A DNA stretch of 64,000 nt, from contig NZ_CP009755.1 of NCBI RefSeq assembly GCF_000772085.1, positions 372,001 to 436,000 of the forward strand, in the 5' to 3' direction. How positions within the stretch are numbered: position 1 is the stretch's first letter; each line of letters starts with the position of its first letter. Both the position numbers and the translations under genes were made by a program. This stretch comes from Curtobacterium sp. MR_MD2014. Its GTDB lineage: Bacteria > Actinomycetota > Actinomycetes > Actinomycetales > Microbacteriaceae. Positions 34,142-42,634 of this stretch are shown one piece after another. The notes beneath the pieces were generated by a model that did no database searches, was not told the origin of the DNA, and saw only the letters and a program-made list of their open reading frames with translations.

Positions 34142-35185
34142 ATGACGGTCCGCATCATCCACGTCGGTCTCGGAGGGTGGGGCGGCAACTGGGCCCGCAC
34201 CGCCATCCCGCAGGTCACCGAAGTGGAGGTGGTCGGGCTCGTCGACCCGGTCCCCGCGACGCTGGACGCCGTGCGCGAGGACCTCGACCTGCCGACATCC
34301 GCCGCCTTCGCCTCGCTCACCGAGGCGCTCGCCGGGGTGGAGGCCGACGCCGTCGTCATCACCGCGCCGGCCGTCACGCACGTGCCGCTCGCGCTCGAGG
34401 CCCTCGAGGCCGGCAAGCACGTCCTCGTCGAGAAGCCGTTCGCGAACTCCACCGACGAGGCGCTCACGGCGGTCCGTCGGGCCGAGGAGCTCGGGCTCGT
34501 GCTGCAGGTCAGCCAGAACTACCGCTGGTACCCGGCGCCCCGGGCAGTCAAGGAGCTGCTCGCGGCGAAGGAGCTCGGCGAGCTGTCCGCGATCAGCATC
34601 GACTTCCGGCAGTGGGACAACGACCAGCCCGTCGAGACCTACCCGCACTACCGGTTCCCGCACCCGATGATCAACGACATGGCGATCCACCACTTCGACC
34701 TGCTCCGGATGATCACCGGGCTCGAGGCCGTCCGCGTGTACGCCCGCGCGTCGTACCCGAGCCACAGCAAGTACCAGGACGAGGCCGTCACGTCGATGAT
34801 CATCGAGCTCGAGGACGGTCTCGTCGTGAGCTACCGCGGCAGCTGGCTCTCGCGTGCTCCGCGGACCGCGTGGGCGGGGGAGTGGAGCATCCAGGGCGAG
34901 GACGGCGAGATCTGGTTCACGAGCCGCGACGGATCGCCGAGCGAGATCGCCGGGGACCGCGTGACGCTGCGGGCCGACCAGGACGCCGAGGCCGAGGCCG
35001 TCGACCTCCCGACGCTCGAGCACACCGACCGGCAGGGCGGGCTGCAGGCCTTCGCCCGGTCCGTCGAGGGCGGCCCGGCTCCCGAGACGAGCGGCCGGGA
35101 CAACCTGCGGAGCCTGGCGCTGATGGAGGCCGCTGGTCGCTCGGCAGCCTCCGGCCGCCCCGAGGACGTGGTCCTGCCCGAGTAG
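34142..35185 (+). CDS. Gfo/Idh/MocA-family oxidoreductase
   Basis: 347 aa NAD(P)-dependent sugar/inositol-type dehydrogenase. Rossmann start IIHVGLGGWGGNWART (about 5-20), conserved EKPFAN (about 99-104) and C-domain segments HPMINDMAIHHFDLLRMITG (about 174-193). Substrate not assignable. ATG 34142 with GAAGGAG. Its tail runs into the 35.2 kb hairpin. Confidence 0.88.
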   Translation: MTVRIIHVGLGGWGGNWARTAIPQVTEVEVVGLVDPVPATLDAVREDLDLPTSAAFASLTEALAGVEADAVVITAPAVTHVPLALEALEAGKHVLVEKPFANSTDEALTAVRRAEELGLVLQVSQNYRWYPAPRAVKELLAAKELGELSAISIDFRQWDNDQPVETYPHYRFPHPMINDMAIHHFDLLRMITGLEAVRVYARASYPSHSKYQDEAVTSMIIELEDGLVVSYRGSWLSRAPRTAWAGEWSIQGEDGEIWFTSRDGSPSEIAGDRVTLRADQDAEAEAVDLPTLEHTDRQGGLQAFARSVEGGPAPETSGRDNLRSLALMEAAGRSAASGRPEDVVLPE

Positions 35186-35209
35186 GGCGCTCGCGTTCCG
35201 GATGCCTCC

Positions 35210-35265
35210 GGGCGTACCTGGTGGATCCGGGCATACCTGGTCGATCCGTTCGACCAGGTACGCCC
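35210..35265. terminator. Hairpin after the Gfo/Idh/MocA gene
   Basis: GGGCGTACCTGGT pairs with ACCAGGTACGCCC across an interior copy of the same unit. The unit (GCCTCCGGGCGTACCTGG) resembles the 26-bp tandem repeat at 1361-1464. Confidence 0.6.
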
Positions 35266-35323
35266 GTTCTCACCAGCCATCGCAACCGTTCTGGGAAGGA
35301 ACGGGTGCGCGGGGACGCACGTC

Positions 35324-35375
35324 ACGACGGACGGGAGGCGCGGGGCAGGGCCGCCGCGCGCCTCCCGTCCGTCGT
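35324..35375. repeat. Dispersed palindrome, copy F
   Basis: Outer arms ACGACGGACGGGAGGCGC and complement, with a diverged GC-rich centre. It lies in the convergent gap between the Gfo/Idh/MocA gene (+) and the MBL gene (-). Confidence 0.8.
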
Positions 35376-35474
35376 CCACCCGGCACCACTGCCGCGGGAC
35401 TCGCGCTGCGCGACGGTCCTCGTGCGCGTGCGTGCGAGGGCCGTCGCCGGGCCCGAGTCTCGGGCCCGGCAGCG

Positions 35475-36215
35475 CTACGCGGCGCCGGCTGCCCTCCTGG
35501 CCTGCGCGACCGCGGCGCGCACGCCCCGCGAGAACGCGGGGCCGTGCCCGGGCAGCACGTGCCGGGCCTCGGTGTCCTCGAGTCGACCGAGCGACGCGAC
35601 GGCCTCGTCGACGTCCGCCGTCGCGGCCGGCGCGACCACCCGCGGCCCGATCCCACCGGTGTAGGGGTCGAAGGTGACCAGGGCGTCGCCCACGATCAGC
35701 GCGTCGCGGTCGGCGAAGTGCAGCGCGACGTGCCCGTCCGTGTGCCCGGGCGTCTCGATGATCCACGGGTTGCCGGGGACGTCGGCGCGGGACACCAGCG
35801 GCTGCGTCTCCGCGATCCCGTCCACCGTCGCCGCACCGGCGAGCAGCATCCGACCGAGCGGTGCGAGTCCGCCGGGGTGCACCGCGACGAAGCCGAAGCG
35901 GTTCGTCTGCGGCCGGTACGAGTACGGGTGAGCCGCCAGGTCGCGGTCGCCCGGGTGCACGAAGACGGGCGTGCCCCACTCGCGGTGCATCCTGGCGGCG
36001 GTGCCGACGTGGTCGAAGTGCCCGTGCGTGAGGAGCAGCGCCTCGACCCGAGCGGGCGTGTACCCGAGGTCGTGGACGGCGAGCAGCAGGTGCGGCCACG
36101 CGGCGGGCAGCCCCGCGTCGACGACGAGCAGGCGGTCGCCCGTCTCGACGAGGTACGTGTTGGTGTGTGCGATCTCGAGGCGGTGGATCCCCTCGGCGAC
36201 GTCCCGGAAGAGCAT
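35475..36215 (-). CDS. MBL-fold metallo-hydrolase (glyoxalase-II-like)
   Basis: 246 aa, with the zinc-binding LLTHGHFDHVGTAARM (about 60-75, HxHxDH as HGHFDH), GHTDGHVALHF (about 155-165) and late HVLPGHGP (about 217-224). A broad-substrate hydrolase of the lactamase-B family; no finer assignment. ATG 36215 follows TACGGT by 7 nt, so leaderless. Confidence 0.85.
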   Translation of the reverse strand: MLFRDVAEGIHRLEIAHTNTYLVETGDRLLVVDAGLPAAWPHLLLAVHDLGYTPARVEALLLTHGHFDHVGTAARMHREWGTPVFVHPGDRDLAAHPYSYRPQTNRFGFVAVHPGGLAPLGRMLLAGAATVDGIAETQPLVSRADVPGNPWIIETPGHTDGHVALHFADRDALIVGDALVTFDPYTGGIGPRVVAPAATADVDEAVASLGRLEDTEARHVLPGHGPAFSRGVRAAVAQARRAAGAA

Positions 36216-36222
36216 GGGCTGC

Positions 36223-36228
36223 ACCGTA
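36223..36228 (-). promoter_or_regulatory. -10 box TACGGT for the MBL gene
   Basis: TACGGT on the minus strand, 7 nt before ATG 36215. Confidence 0.45.
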
Positions 36229-36266
36229 GACCGCGGTCGCTCGGTGCCATGCCGGGGACCGCCTGG

Positions 36267-36272
36267 TAGGCA
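36267..36272 (+). promoter_or_regulatory. Candidate -10 box TAGGCA for the DUF3618-like gene
   Basis: TAGGCA ends 6 nt before ATG 36279 with no Shine-Dalgarno. The last base departs from the TAnnnT pattern, so the call is weak. Confidence 0.3.
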
Positions 36273-36278
36273 CGAAGC

Positions 36279-36800
36279 ATGGCCAAGGACAGCATCCCCG
36301 AGCTGGAGCTCGCGAACGTGCGGACCCGCGAACGCCTGACGGACAGCGTGAGCGAGATCCGGCGGCGCTCCGACGTGCCCGCGCGCACCCGGCTGGCGCT
36401 CGCGAAGGCCCGGCAGCTCTGGCACCGCGACCCGACGCCGCTCATCGCGATGGGCGTCACCGCGGCGACCGGCATCGCGGCGATCGTCCTCGGCACCCGC
36501 ATCGGGCGGACCGACGCCGGGCACCTCGACCGTCCGGCGGCGTCGACCGCGTTCACCGCGCTCCTGCCCTTCGGCGCGCGCGGCGAGTTCGACGCCGACC
36601 AGGCGCGCGGCGGCCGGAAGGGGCGGAAGGCCCGGCGCAAGGCGGCCGAGGAGTCGCTCGAACGCGACCCGGTGCACAAGAACCGCGTGAAGCAGCGGGC
36701 CGGCATCGCCGCGGTCCAGCGCCGCGCGACGAAGAACCGGAAGCAGGCCGCCGCGCGGTCGAAGGCGGCGGCGAAGGCCCTCGCGAAGGCGAAGGGCTAG
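36279..36800 (+). CDS. DUF3618-like membrane-anchored basic protein
   Basis: 173 aa. N-terminal ELANVRTRERLTDSVSEIRRRSD (about 9-33) resembles the DUF3618 head, followed by one membrane helix (about 57-73) and a very basic Arg/Lys/Ala tail (after about 108). Probably anchors to the cell envelope or nucleoid; role unknown. Only 3 bp precede the YihY start, so the pair forms an operon. Confidence 0.7.
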   Translation: MAKDSIPELELANVRTRERLTDSVSEIRRRSDVPARTRLALAKARQLWHRDPTPLIAMGVTAATGIAAIVLGTRIGRTDAGHLDRPAASTAFTALLPFGARGEFDADQARGGRKGRKARRKAAEESLERDPVHKNRVKQRAGIAAVQRRATKNRKQAAARSKAAAKALAKAKG

Positions 36801-36803
36801 ACC

Positions 36804-37865
36804 ATGGCGCACAAGGACAAGACCCTCCAGCAGGAGATGCAGCACAAGCCGGCGCCGGACGACCCCCGGAAGCCGGACAGCCCGACGGACCTCACGAAGC
36901 CGTCGTTCACGTACACGCTGAAGAAGACGCTCCGCGAGTTCACCAGCGACCAGTGCACCGACCTGGCCGCGAGCCTGACCTACTACACGGTGCTCGCGCT
37001 CTTCCCCGGTCTGCTGGCGATCGTGTCGATCCTCGGCCTGGTCTCGAACCCGCGGGACACGATCGACACCCTGCTCGACGTCGTCACGAACGTCGGTGGC
37101 GGGCAGGTCGCCGAGCTCCTCCGCGACCCGGTCGAGGGCCTCGTGCGCTCGCCTGCGGCGCCGATCACGTTCATCGTCGGTGTGCTCGGCGCCCTCTGGT
37201 CCGCGTCGGGCTTCGTCGGCGCCTTCGGCCGGGCGATGAACCGCATCTACAACGTCCGCGAGGGCCGACCGATCTGGAAGCTCCGACCGACCATGCTCGG
37301 CGTCACGGTGTTCACCGTCGTGCTGCTCGTGCTGGGGCTCCTCGTGCTCGTCTCCGGACCGCTGGCCCGGGCGTTCGGCGACGTCATCGGCCTCGGCGAC
37401 GCCGCAGCGCTCGTGGTCTCGATCGTGCAGTGGCCGATCCTGCTCGCGATCATGATCGTCGTCGTCGCGGTGCTGTACTACTGGGCGCCGAACATCCGCC
37501 AGTCCAAGTTCAAGTGGGTGAGCGGCGGCGCGCTGGTCGGCATCACGATCTGGATCATCGCGAGCGTCGGCTTCGGCTTCTACGTCGGCAACTTCTCGAA
37601 CTACAACGCGACGTACGGCTCCCTCGGTGGTGTCATCGTCTTCCTGCTCTGGATCTGGATCACGAACAACGCGCTGCTCTTCGGTGCGGAGTTCGACGCG
37701 GAGCTCGAGCGCGGCCGCCAGCTGCAGGCCGGCATCCGGGCCGAGGAGGACATCCAGCTCCCCGAGCGCGACACCCGCCAGATCGAGAAGCAGGACGAGC
37801 AGCACGCCAAGGACGTGCTCGAGGGCATCAGGATCCGCGAGAGCGCCGGGCGCTCGAAGGACTGA
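36804..37865 (+). CDS. YihY/BrkB-family membrane protein
   Basis: 353 aa, six membrane helices. Contains the family phrases DLAASLTYYTVLALFPGLLAI (about 52-72) and NATYGSLGGVIVFLLWIWITNNALLFGAEFDAELER (about 268-303 in two stretches). These proteins were once called RNase BN; now regarded as membrane proteins of unclear role, in some species linked to envelope stress. C-terminal 40 aa charged. Same operon as the DUF3618-like gene. Confidence 0.9.
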   Translation: MAHKDKTLQQEMQHKPAPDDPRKPDSPTDLTKPSFTYTLKKTLREFTSDQCTDLAASLTYYTVLALFPGLLAIVSILGLVSNPRDTIDTLLDVVTNVGGGQVAELLRDPVEGLVRSPAAPITFIVGVLGALWSASGFVGAFGRAMNRIYNVREGRPIWKLRPTMLGVTVFTVVLLVLGLLVLVSGPLARAFGDVIGLGDAAALVVSIVQWPILLAIMIVVVAVLYYWAPNIRQSKFKWVSGGALVGITIWIIASVGFGFYVGNFSNYNATYGSLGGVIVFLLWIWITNNALLFGAEFDAELERGRQLQAGIRAEEDIQLPERDTRQIEKQDEQHAKDVLEGIRIRESAGRSKD

Positions 37866-37908
37866 CCGGCTCCTGCACAGCGGCGGCGGCCGGCCCCGCC
37901 CTCCACAG

Positions 37909-37945
37909 CCGGGAGGCGCGGTGCCGGTCCGCCACGCCCGCTCCG
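37909..37945. repeat. Dispersed palindrome, half copy
   Basis: CCGGGAGGCGCGGTGCCGG is intact; the right arm has decayed. It lies 3' of yihY and just upstream of the SDR promoter. Confidence 0.5.
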
Positions 37946-37951
37946 TAGGGT
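37946..37951 (+). promoter_or_regulatory. -10 box TAGGGT for the SDR gene
   Basis: TAGGGT is followed by 7 nt and ATG 37959; leaderless. Confidence 0.5.
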
Positions 37952-37958
37952 GGGACGC

Positions 37959-38660
37959 ATGACCGACACCGCTCCCGCCTCCGCTGACCGTCCGACCGCA
38001 CTCGTCACCGGGGCGACCCGCGGCATCGGCCGCGCGATCGCGCTGGAGCTCGGCCGCACCCACCACGTCCTGGTGGGCGGCCGCTCCGCCGACGCGGTCG
38101 CCGCGCTCGTGGCCGAGCTGCCGAGTGCGTCACCGTTCGTCGGCGACCTCGGCGCGGGCGACGTGCCGGACCTGCCGGCGTCGCTCGACGTCCTGGTGCA
38201 CAGCGCCGGGGTCGAGCAGGGCACCCGCATCGCGGACACCTCGCGCGACGTGTGGGAGCAGGTGTTCGCCACCAACGTCTTCGCGGTCGCCGAACTGACC
38301 CGGCTGGCGCTCCCCGCGCTCCGGGCCGCGCGGGGCATCGTCGTGCCGATCAACAGCGGCTCGGGGTTCACCGCAGGTCCCGGCGGCGGTGTGTACGCGG
38401 CGTCGAAGTTCGCGCTCCGGGCCTTCGCGGACGCGCTGCGCGAGGAGGAGCGGGCGAACGGCGTGCGGGTGTCGAGCGTGCACCCGGGCCGCACCGACTC
38501 CGACATGCAGCGCGCCCTGACCGAGAAGCTCGGCGAGGACTACGACACCGCCTACTACCTGGCGCCCGAGGACGTCGCCGCGGCCGTCCGGACCGTCGTC
38601 GACCTGCCGGAGCGCGGCACGATCGAGTCGGTCGCGATCCGGCCGACCCGGAAGCGCTGA
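37959..38660 (+). CDS. Short-chain dehydrogenase/reductase
   Basis: 233 aa classical SDR: ALVTGATRGIGRAIALELG (about 14-32, TGxxxGIG), DVLVHSAGVEQ (about 79-89), VVPINSGSG with catalytic Ser (about 130-138) and VYAASKFALRAF with YxxxK (about 146-157). NADP(H)-dependent, substrate not assignable. Last host gene before the low-GC insert. Confidence 0.9.
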   Translation: MTDTAPASADRPTALVTGATRGIGRAIALELGRTHHVLVGGRSADAVAALVAELPSASPFVGDLGAGDVPDLPASLDVLVHSAGVEQGTRIADTSRDVWEQVFATNVFAVAELTRLALPALRAARGIVVPINSGSGFTAGPGGGVYAASKFALRAFADALREEERANGVRVSSVHPGRTDSDMQRALTEKLGEDYDTAYYLAPEDVAAAVRTVVDLPERGTIESVAIRPTRKR

Positions 38661-38732
38661 CCGCCGCGCACCCTCAAGCCACCTCATGGCAGGAGCCGCG
38701 TTCGGGGGACGGCGTACTGGTGCGGTTCCCGA

Positions 38733-38738
38733 TACAGT
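38733..38738 (+). promoter_or_regulatory. Possible -10 box (TACAGT) for the ariA-like operon
   Basis: TACAGT about 20 bp upstream of GTG 38759, with GTGAGGAC between as a modest ribosome-binding site. Confidence 0.35.
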
Positions 38739-38758
38739 GCGATCGTGAGGACTGATCA

Positions 38759-40210
38759 GTGACAGGGGTGGACGACGTTGTCGTGCCGCGTAAACTTAAA
38801 AAAGTAAGGGTTTCGGGAGTACTTGGCGAGTATGACCACGAGTTTGAATTTCGGGGCCTCCAGGACCTGGCGATAATCTATGGGCCCAACGGCGTAGGTA
38901 AAACACGGCTGCTAGAGATCATCGAAGCTCTCGTTGCTCTGAATCTAGCAAGACTGAATTCCTTGCCCTTCTTTGCTGCGGAACTAAGCTTCTCCGACGG
39001 TCATGTGTTTAGTGTCGCGAAGGTCCCGAGGCCCATAGAAGAAGACGCTGCAAATGCCGATGCAGAATCAAGCGTCTTCGATCTCGAATTCAAGCTGAAG
39101 AAGCGGCGTGGGCGAACAATATCGTCTCAGGTGAGTGCGGGTTCGGACTTTGGCTCCTGGTTGAGCAGGATGACTCCTTGGCATCCTATCGAGGGGTCGG
39201 AGATTTGGCGGAATGAACTAGACGGCGACGTTGCGCTCTTTTCAGACTTGAGACCGCGATACTTCAATCGCTATCGTCACGAAACGAGAAGGCAGGGCGA
39301 GGCTGCTCCGCGAAGAGAAGTCGATTCTCAAATTCAAGCTTTTGCCGACGAGCTACGTATCAAACTGATTGAAACGCAGCGGCTGACGGCGTTCGACGTG
39401 GCTGATCGTACCCGTGGCAGATTCGGTACGGCGGAAGGCGCTCGATCGGTTCCTACTATCAGCCGTAATTCAGACGAGATTAAGCGCTTGCTCAACGCAA
39501 ATCTTTCGGAAAATTCGCGACTGACGCAGAGTCTCGACAGCACATTTCCTCGGCGCATGCTCGAAAGAGGATCGCAGTCGTCTCTGAATGAAGACGACTT
39601 GCGAGCCAAGTGGGAAGAGCAGACAAAGAGGCGAGCCCGACTCACTGAGATTGCGGATCTGAAGGTTGATCCAGAGCTGTCGCTGCCTGATGACATACTC
39701 AACGAGTGGCAGCTTGGGATGCTCGAGCTTTACCTGGAGGACGCCGATCAAAAGTTGGCCTCCTTCTCGGAAGTGTTGGCAAAGATAAATCTGCTCGAGC
39801 AGATTATCAATGGTCGGCTTCTCGCGAAGAGACTTCGCATCGATGCCAACAACGGGATGGTCGTTACTCGCAATCGCGATGGGTCCACGATTCCCCTTAC
39901 GGCTCTGTCGTCCGGTGAGCAGCACGAAATTATCTTACTCTTCGACTTGCTTTTCAATGTTCAACCAAATTCGGTCGTTCTTATCGATGAACCCGAAATT
40001 TCGCTTCATATAGGTTGGCAAAAAAAGTTCATCGCCGATGTCTTGCTCATCGCTGGCCTTGTTGGCTTCCAGTTCTGCGTTGCCACGCATTCTCCGCAGA
40101 TCATCGGCCAATGGTGGAATATTGCAGACCGGTTGGGGCCGAAGTCAAGCGATTTTCTCGGGGATGACGAAGGTGAAGGCTCGACTGCGGAGAGCATAGG
40201 CGATGCTTGA
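38759..40210 (+). CDS. ABC-type AAA ATPase, AriA-like (PARIS defence system)
   Basis: 483 aa, not membrane-associated. Walker A GPNGVGKT at residues 42-49, a long helical middle (about 180-350), ABC signature ALSSGEQHEIILL (about 383-395), Walker B VVLIDEPEISLHIGWQKK (about 411-428) and switch His in CVATHSPQI (about 443-451). This is the SMC/OLD/AAA_15 organisation of AriA. The ATG-like reading is GTG 38759, with a short pre-Walker region. Codon use and base composition are clearly AT-richer than the neighbours (for example AATTTA-type codons), so it was acquired. Its stop overlaps the next gene by 8 nt. Confidence 0.82.
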   Translation: MTGVDDVVVPRKLKKVRVSGVLGEYDHEFEFRGLQDLAIIYGPNGVGKTRLLEIIEALVALNLARLNSLPFFAAELSFSDGHVFSVAKVPRPIEEDAANADAESSVFDLEFKLKKRRGRTISSQVSAGSDFGSWLSRMTPWHPIEGSEIWRNELDGDVALFSDLRPRYFNRYRHETRRQGEAAPRREVDSQIQAFADELRIKLIETQRLTAFDVADRTRGRFGTAEGARSVPTISRNSDEIKRLLNANLSENSRLTQSLDSTFPRRMLERGSQSSLNEDDLRAKWEEQTKRRARLTEIADLKVDPELSLPDDILNEWQLGMLELYLEDADQKLASFSEVLAKINLLEQIINGRLLAKRLRIDANNGMVVTRNRDGSTIPLTALSSGEQHEIILLFDLLFNVQPNSVVLIDEPEISLHIGWQKKFIADVLLIAGLVGFQFCVATHSPQIIGQWWNIADRLGPKSSDFLGDDEGEGSTAESIGDA

Positions 40211-41054
40211 TAGTTTGACACCAGAGAGCATATTTGCCGAGCTGATGATGAATGAGGACGACGTCAGAGCGTTCCTGCTCGTTGAGGGCCCTGACGAGAT
40301 CGCGATACTCTTTGGTCATGTGGCTGAAGGAGTCTCGCCTATAGTGTGCGGTGGGAAGAAGAATGTAATCGGTGCCGCAGGTATTGCGGCCAGGGACCTG
40401 GGGACGCCGGTGATCGGCTTAGTCGATCGAGACTTTGATGGCTTACGCGTGAAGACGTCGACCGTTCCGCGTAACGTGACTCAGACTACGACTTACGATC
40501 TCCTAAGTGACGTCATTCATAAAGTTGAGGGGTCGATACGTCGGGTTATGAGTGCGCATTCCGTCACCGGTACGGCGTTGATCGAGAATCGCCGGCAACG
40601 ATCTGCTGAGGGTGTTGTGTTGGAGGTCGGGTGCGGCTTGGCATCTGTCCGACTCGCATCATTAAACGAAGGCTTTCCTCTAATTTTCAAGAACTACGAC
40701 TTCACAGCAGTTCTTGATGCAACCAGCGAGTGTCCCGGAGCGCTGCGCTTCGTGGACGGCGCCAGGTGCAAGGACCCCTCTTTCACGGCAACTTCGATAG
40801 TGCTGGACGCTATCGATCGTGCTAGCAAGTCGCTTGCAGGCGATGTTCATCGCGTCGGCGGTCACGACATAGTAGGCATAATCGTCGGCCTACTCCGGGG
40901 TGTTGGGTCAGGAAACATTTCTCGCAAATCAGTTGAAGCATCACTTATAACTTGCGCGACTCCCAATGTCCTTCGCAGTCTCGACTGCATCTCCCGGCTT
41001 GTAGAACTAGGAAGGAGCGAAGCTGGAATGGAGCTTTTTGACTTAGCCGCCTAG
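40203..41054 (+). CDS. DUF4435/TOPRIM protein, AriB-like (PARIS defence effector)
   Basis: 283 aa. An N-terminal TOPRIM-type core: AFLLVEGPDEIAILFGHV with Glu28, CGGKKNVIGAA, and GLVDRDFDGL with Asp75 and Asp77, a divalent-metal nuclease set. The remainder (about 110-283) is alpha-helical. This ATPase-then-DUF4435 order with translational overlap is what defines PARIS; in studied members AriA senses a phage protein and releases AriB, which cleaves host tRNA and aborts infection. Here function is inferred from architecture and motifs. AT-richer than the host. Ends 2 bp before the ABC-F stop on the opposite strand. Confidence 0.82.
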   Translation: MLDSLTPESIFAELMMNEDDVRAFLLVEGPDEIAILFGHVAEGVSPIVCGGKKNVIGAAGIAARDLGTPVIGLVDRDFDGLRVKTSTVPRNVTQTTTYDLLSDVIHKVEGSIRRVMSAHSVTGTALIENRRQRSAEGVVLEVGCGLASVRLASLNEGFPLIFKNYDFTAVLDATSECPGALRFVDGARCKDPSFTATSIVLDAIDRASKSLAGDVHRVGGHDIVGIIVGLLRGVGSGNISRKSVEASLITCATPNVLRSLDCISRLVELGRSEAGMELFDLAA

Positions 41055-41056
41055 CC

Positions 41057-42634
41057 TCACCTCAGCAAATTGAGCGTCGTCGTCAGGTCGAGCCGCTCGA
41101 GGAAGGTCTCGTCGTGGCTGGTCACGACGAGGGCGCCGCGGTACGCCCGGAGCGCCGCCACGAGCTGGTCGACGCTCGTCAGGTCGAGGTCGTTCGTCGG
41201 CTCGTCGAGCACCAGGAGCTGCGGCGGCGGGTCCGCGAGCACCAGCGCGGCCAGGGCCACCCGGAAGCGCTCCCCGCCCGACAGCGAGCGGACGGGCCGG
41301 TCCACCGTGTCGCCGCGGACGAGCAGACGCGCGAGTCGGTTCCGGAGCTCCCCGTCGGGCACGTGCGGGGCGTCCCGCCGGACGTTCTCGAGCACGGTGG
41401 CGTCGTCGTCGAGTCCGTCCCGACGCTGCGCGAGGTACCCGATCCGGTCGACGTGCGGCACCGCCGCGGTGTCCGGGACCGGGTGGTCCCGTGCGGTGGG
41501 GCTCCCGACGAGCTGGTCGAGCAACGTCGTCTTGCCGACGCCGTTGTCGCCCGTCACGGCGAGGCGTTCCGGGCCCTGCACGACGGTGTCCCGCCCGCGC
41601 ACGGTGATCGTCGCGATGCGCCGTGACGCCGGCACGTCCGGGTCTGGCAGTGCCACGTGCAGGGGCTCGTCGTCGCGCAGGCGCAGTTCGGCCTCCCGCA
41701 CCGCCGACAGGGCCTGCGCCTCCGCCGAACCGTGCGCCGTCCGGAGCCGACCAGCGGTCTCCTGCGCCTTCTTCCGCTGCTCGTTCGCCAGGATCTTCGG
41801 CATCGAGCGGCCCGCCTTCTCGCCCGCCCTCGCCCGGCGCGCGATCGTCGTCTCGGCCTCGATGCGCTGCCGCTTCTCCGCGCGGTGCCGTTGCTCGGCG
41901 ACGCGGACCTCGCGGGCGACGGCGGCCTGCTGCACGGCGAGGTGTTCCTCGTACGCGCTGAACGTCCCGCCGAACACCGTCGCCGAGCCGCTGCGGAGCT
42001 CCACGGTCTCGTCGACGTGCTCCAGCAGCTCCCGGTCGTGACCGACGACGACGAGGGTGCCGCGCCAGCCGTCGACCAGGTCGAGCAGGGCCGCGCGAGC
42101 CCGCCGGTCGAGGTTGTTCGTCGGCTCGTCGAGCAGTGCGATCGGTCGTCCCCGCAGGCGGATGCCGGCCACGGCCGCCAGGACCGCCTGCCCGCCCGAG
42201 AGGGTCGTGACGGGTCGGTCGAGGTCGTCGCCGTCGAGCCCGGGGACGTCCGCGAGCGCTGCGGCGGCACGCTCCTCGACGTCCCAGTCGTCGCCGACCG
42301 CGTCGAGGTGTGCGGCCGAGGCGTCGCCGTCCAGGACGGCTCGGAGCGCCGTCAGCGTCGTGCGGATCCCGAGCAGGTCCGCCACGGTGTCCCCGGGGCG
42401 GGCGTGCAGCCGCTGGGGCAGGTGGTCCACCGGACCGGTCGTGCTGACCGAGCCGGACGTGGGCTGGAGCCGGCCCGTGACGAGCCGGACCAGCGTGGAC
42501 TTGCCGGCGCCGTTCCTCCCGACCAGGCCGGTGCGCCCGCGGCCGAAGGCGGCGGTGAGGTGGTCGAGCGCGACGGTGCCGTCGGGCCAGGTGAAGGTGA
42601 GGTCGTGCAGGACGACGGACGGTGTTGCGGGCAT
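41057..42634 (-). CDS. ABC-F family ATPase (ribosome-associated, possible antibiotic-resistance type)
   Basis: 525 aa with two nucleotide-binding domains and no membrane helices. NBD1: GRNGAGKST (about 39-47), TLSGGQAVLAAVAGI (about 142-156), ALLDEPTNNLD (about 163-173). A basic coiled linker (about 215-290: RRARAGEKAGRSMPKILAN) replaces the P-site tRNA-interacting motif region. NBD2: GDNGVGKTT, SLSGGERFRVALAAL, LLVLDEPTNDLDL, SHDETFLE. Translation factor/antibiotic protection role is by family. The last four codons before TGA are unusual (AAT TTG CTG AGG) and the stop sits 3 bp from the AriB stop. ATG 42634 with GGGAGG. Confidence 0.88.
   Translation of the reverse strand: MPATPSVVLHDLTFTWPDGTVALDHLTAAFGRGRTGLVGRNGAGKSTLVRLVTGRLQPTSGSVSTTGPVDHLPQRLHARPGDTVADLLGIRTTLTALRAVLDGDASAAHLDAVGDDWDVEERAAAALADVPGLDGDDLDRPVTTLSGGQAVLAAVAGIRLRGRPIALLDEPTNNLDRRARAALLDLVDGWRGTLVVVGHDRELLEHVDETVELRSGSATVFGGTFSAYEEHLAVQQAAVAREVRVAEQRHRAEKRQRIEAETTIARRARAGEKAGRSMPKILANEQRKKAQETAGRLRTAHGSAEAQALSAVREAELRLRDDEPLHVALPDPDVPASRRIATITVRGRDTVVQGPERLAVTGDNGVGKTTLLDQLVGSPTARDHPVPDTAAVPHVDRIGYLAQRRDGLDDDATVLENVRRDAPHVPDGELRNRLARLLVRGDTVDRPVRSLSGGERFRVALAALVLADPPPQLLVLDEPTNDLDLTSVDQLVAALRAYRGALVVTSHDETFLERLDLTTTLNLLR

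Noticed and set aside
38759..41054. Gabija or Septu assignment for the two-gene insert
   Set aside because: Gabija fuses ATPase and TOPRIM in one protein with a helicase partner and Septu lacks a TOPRIM partner of this type; the separate ATPase plus DUF4435 fits PARIS best.
38759..41054. Prophage or integrative element
   Set aside because: No integrase, transposase or att-like long repeat; only two genes and a 7-nt flanking repeat.
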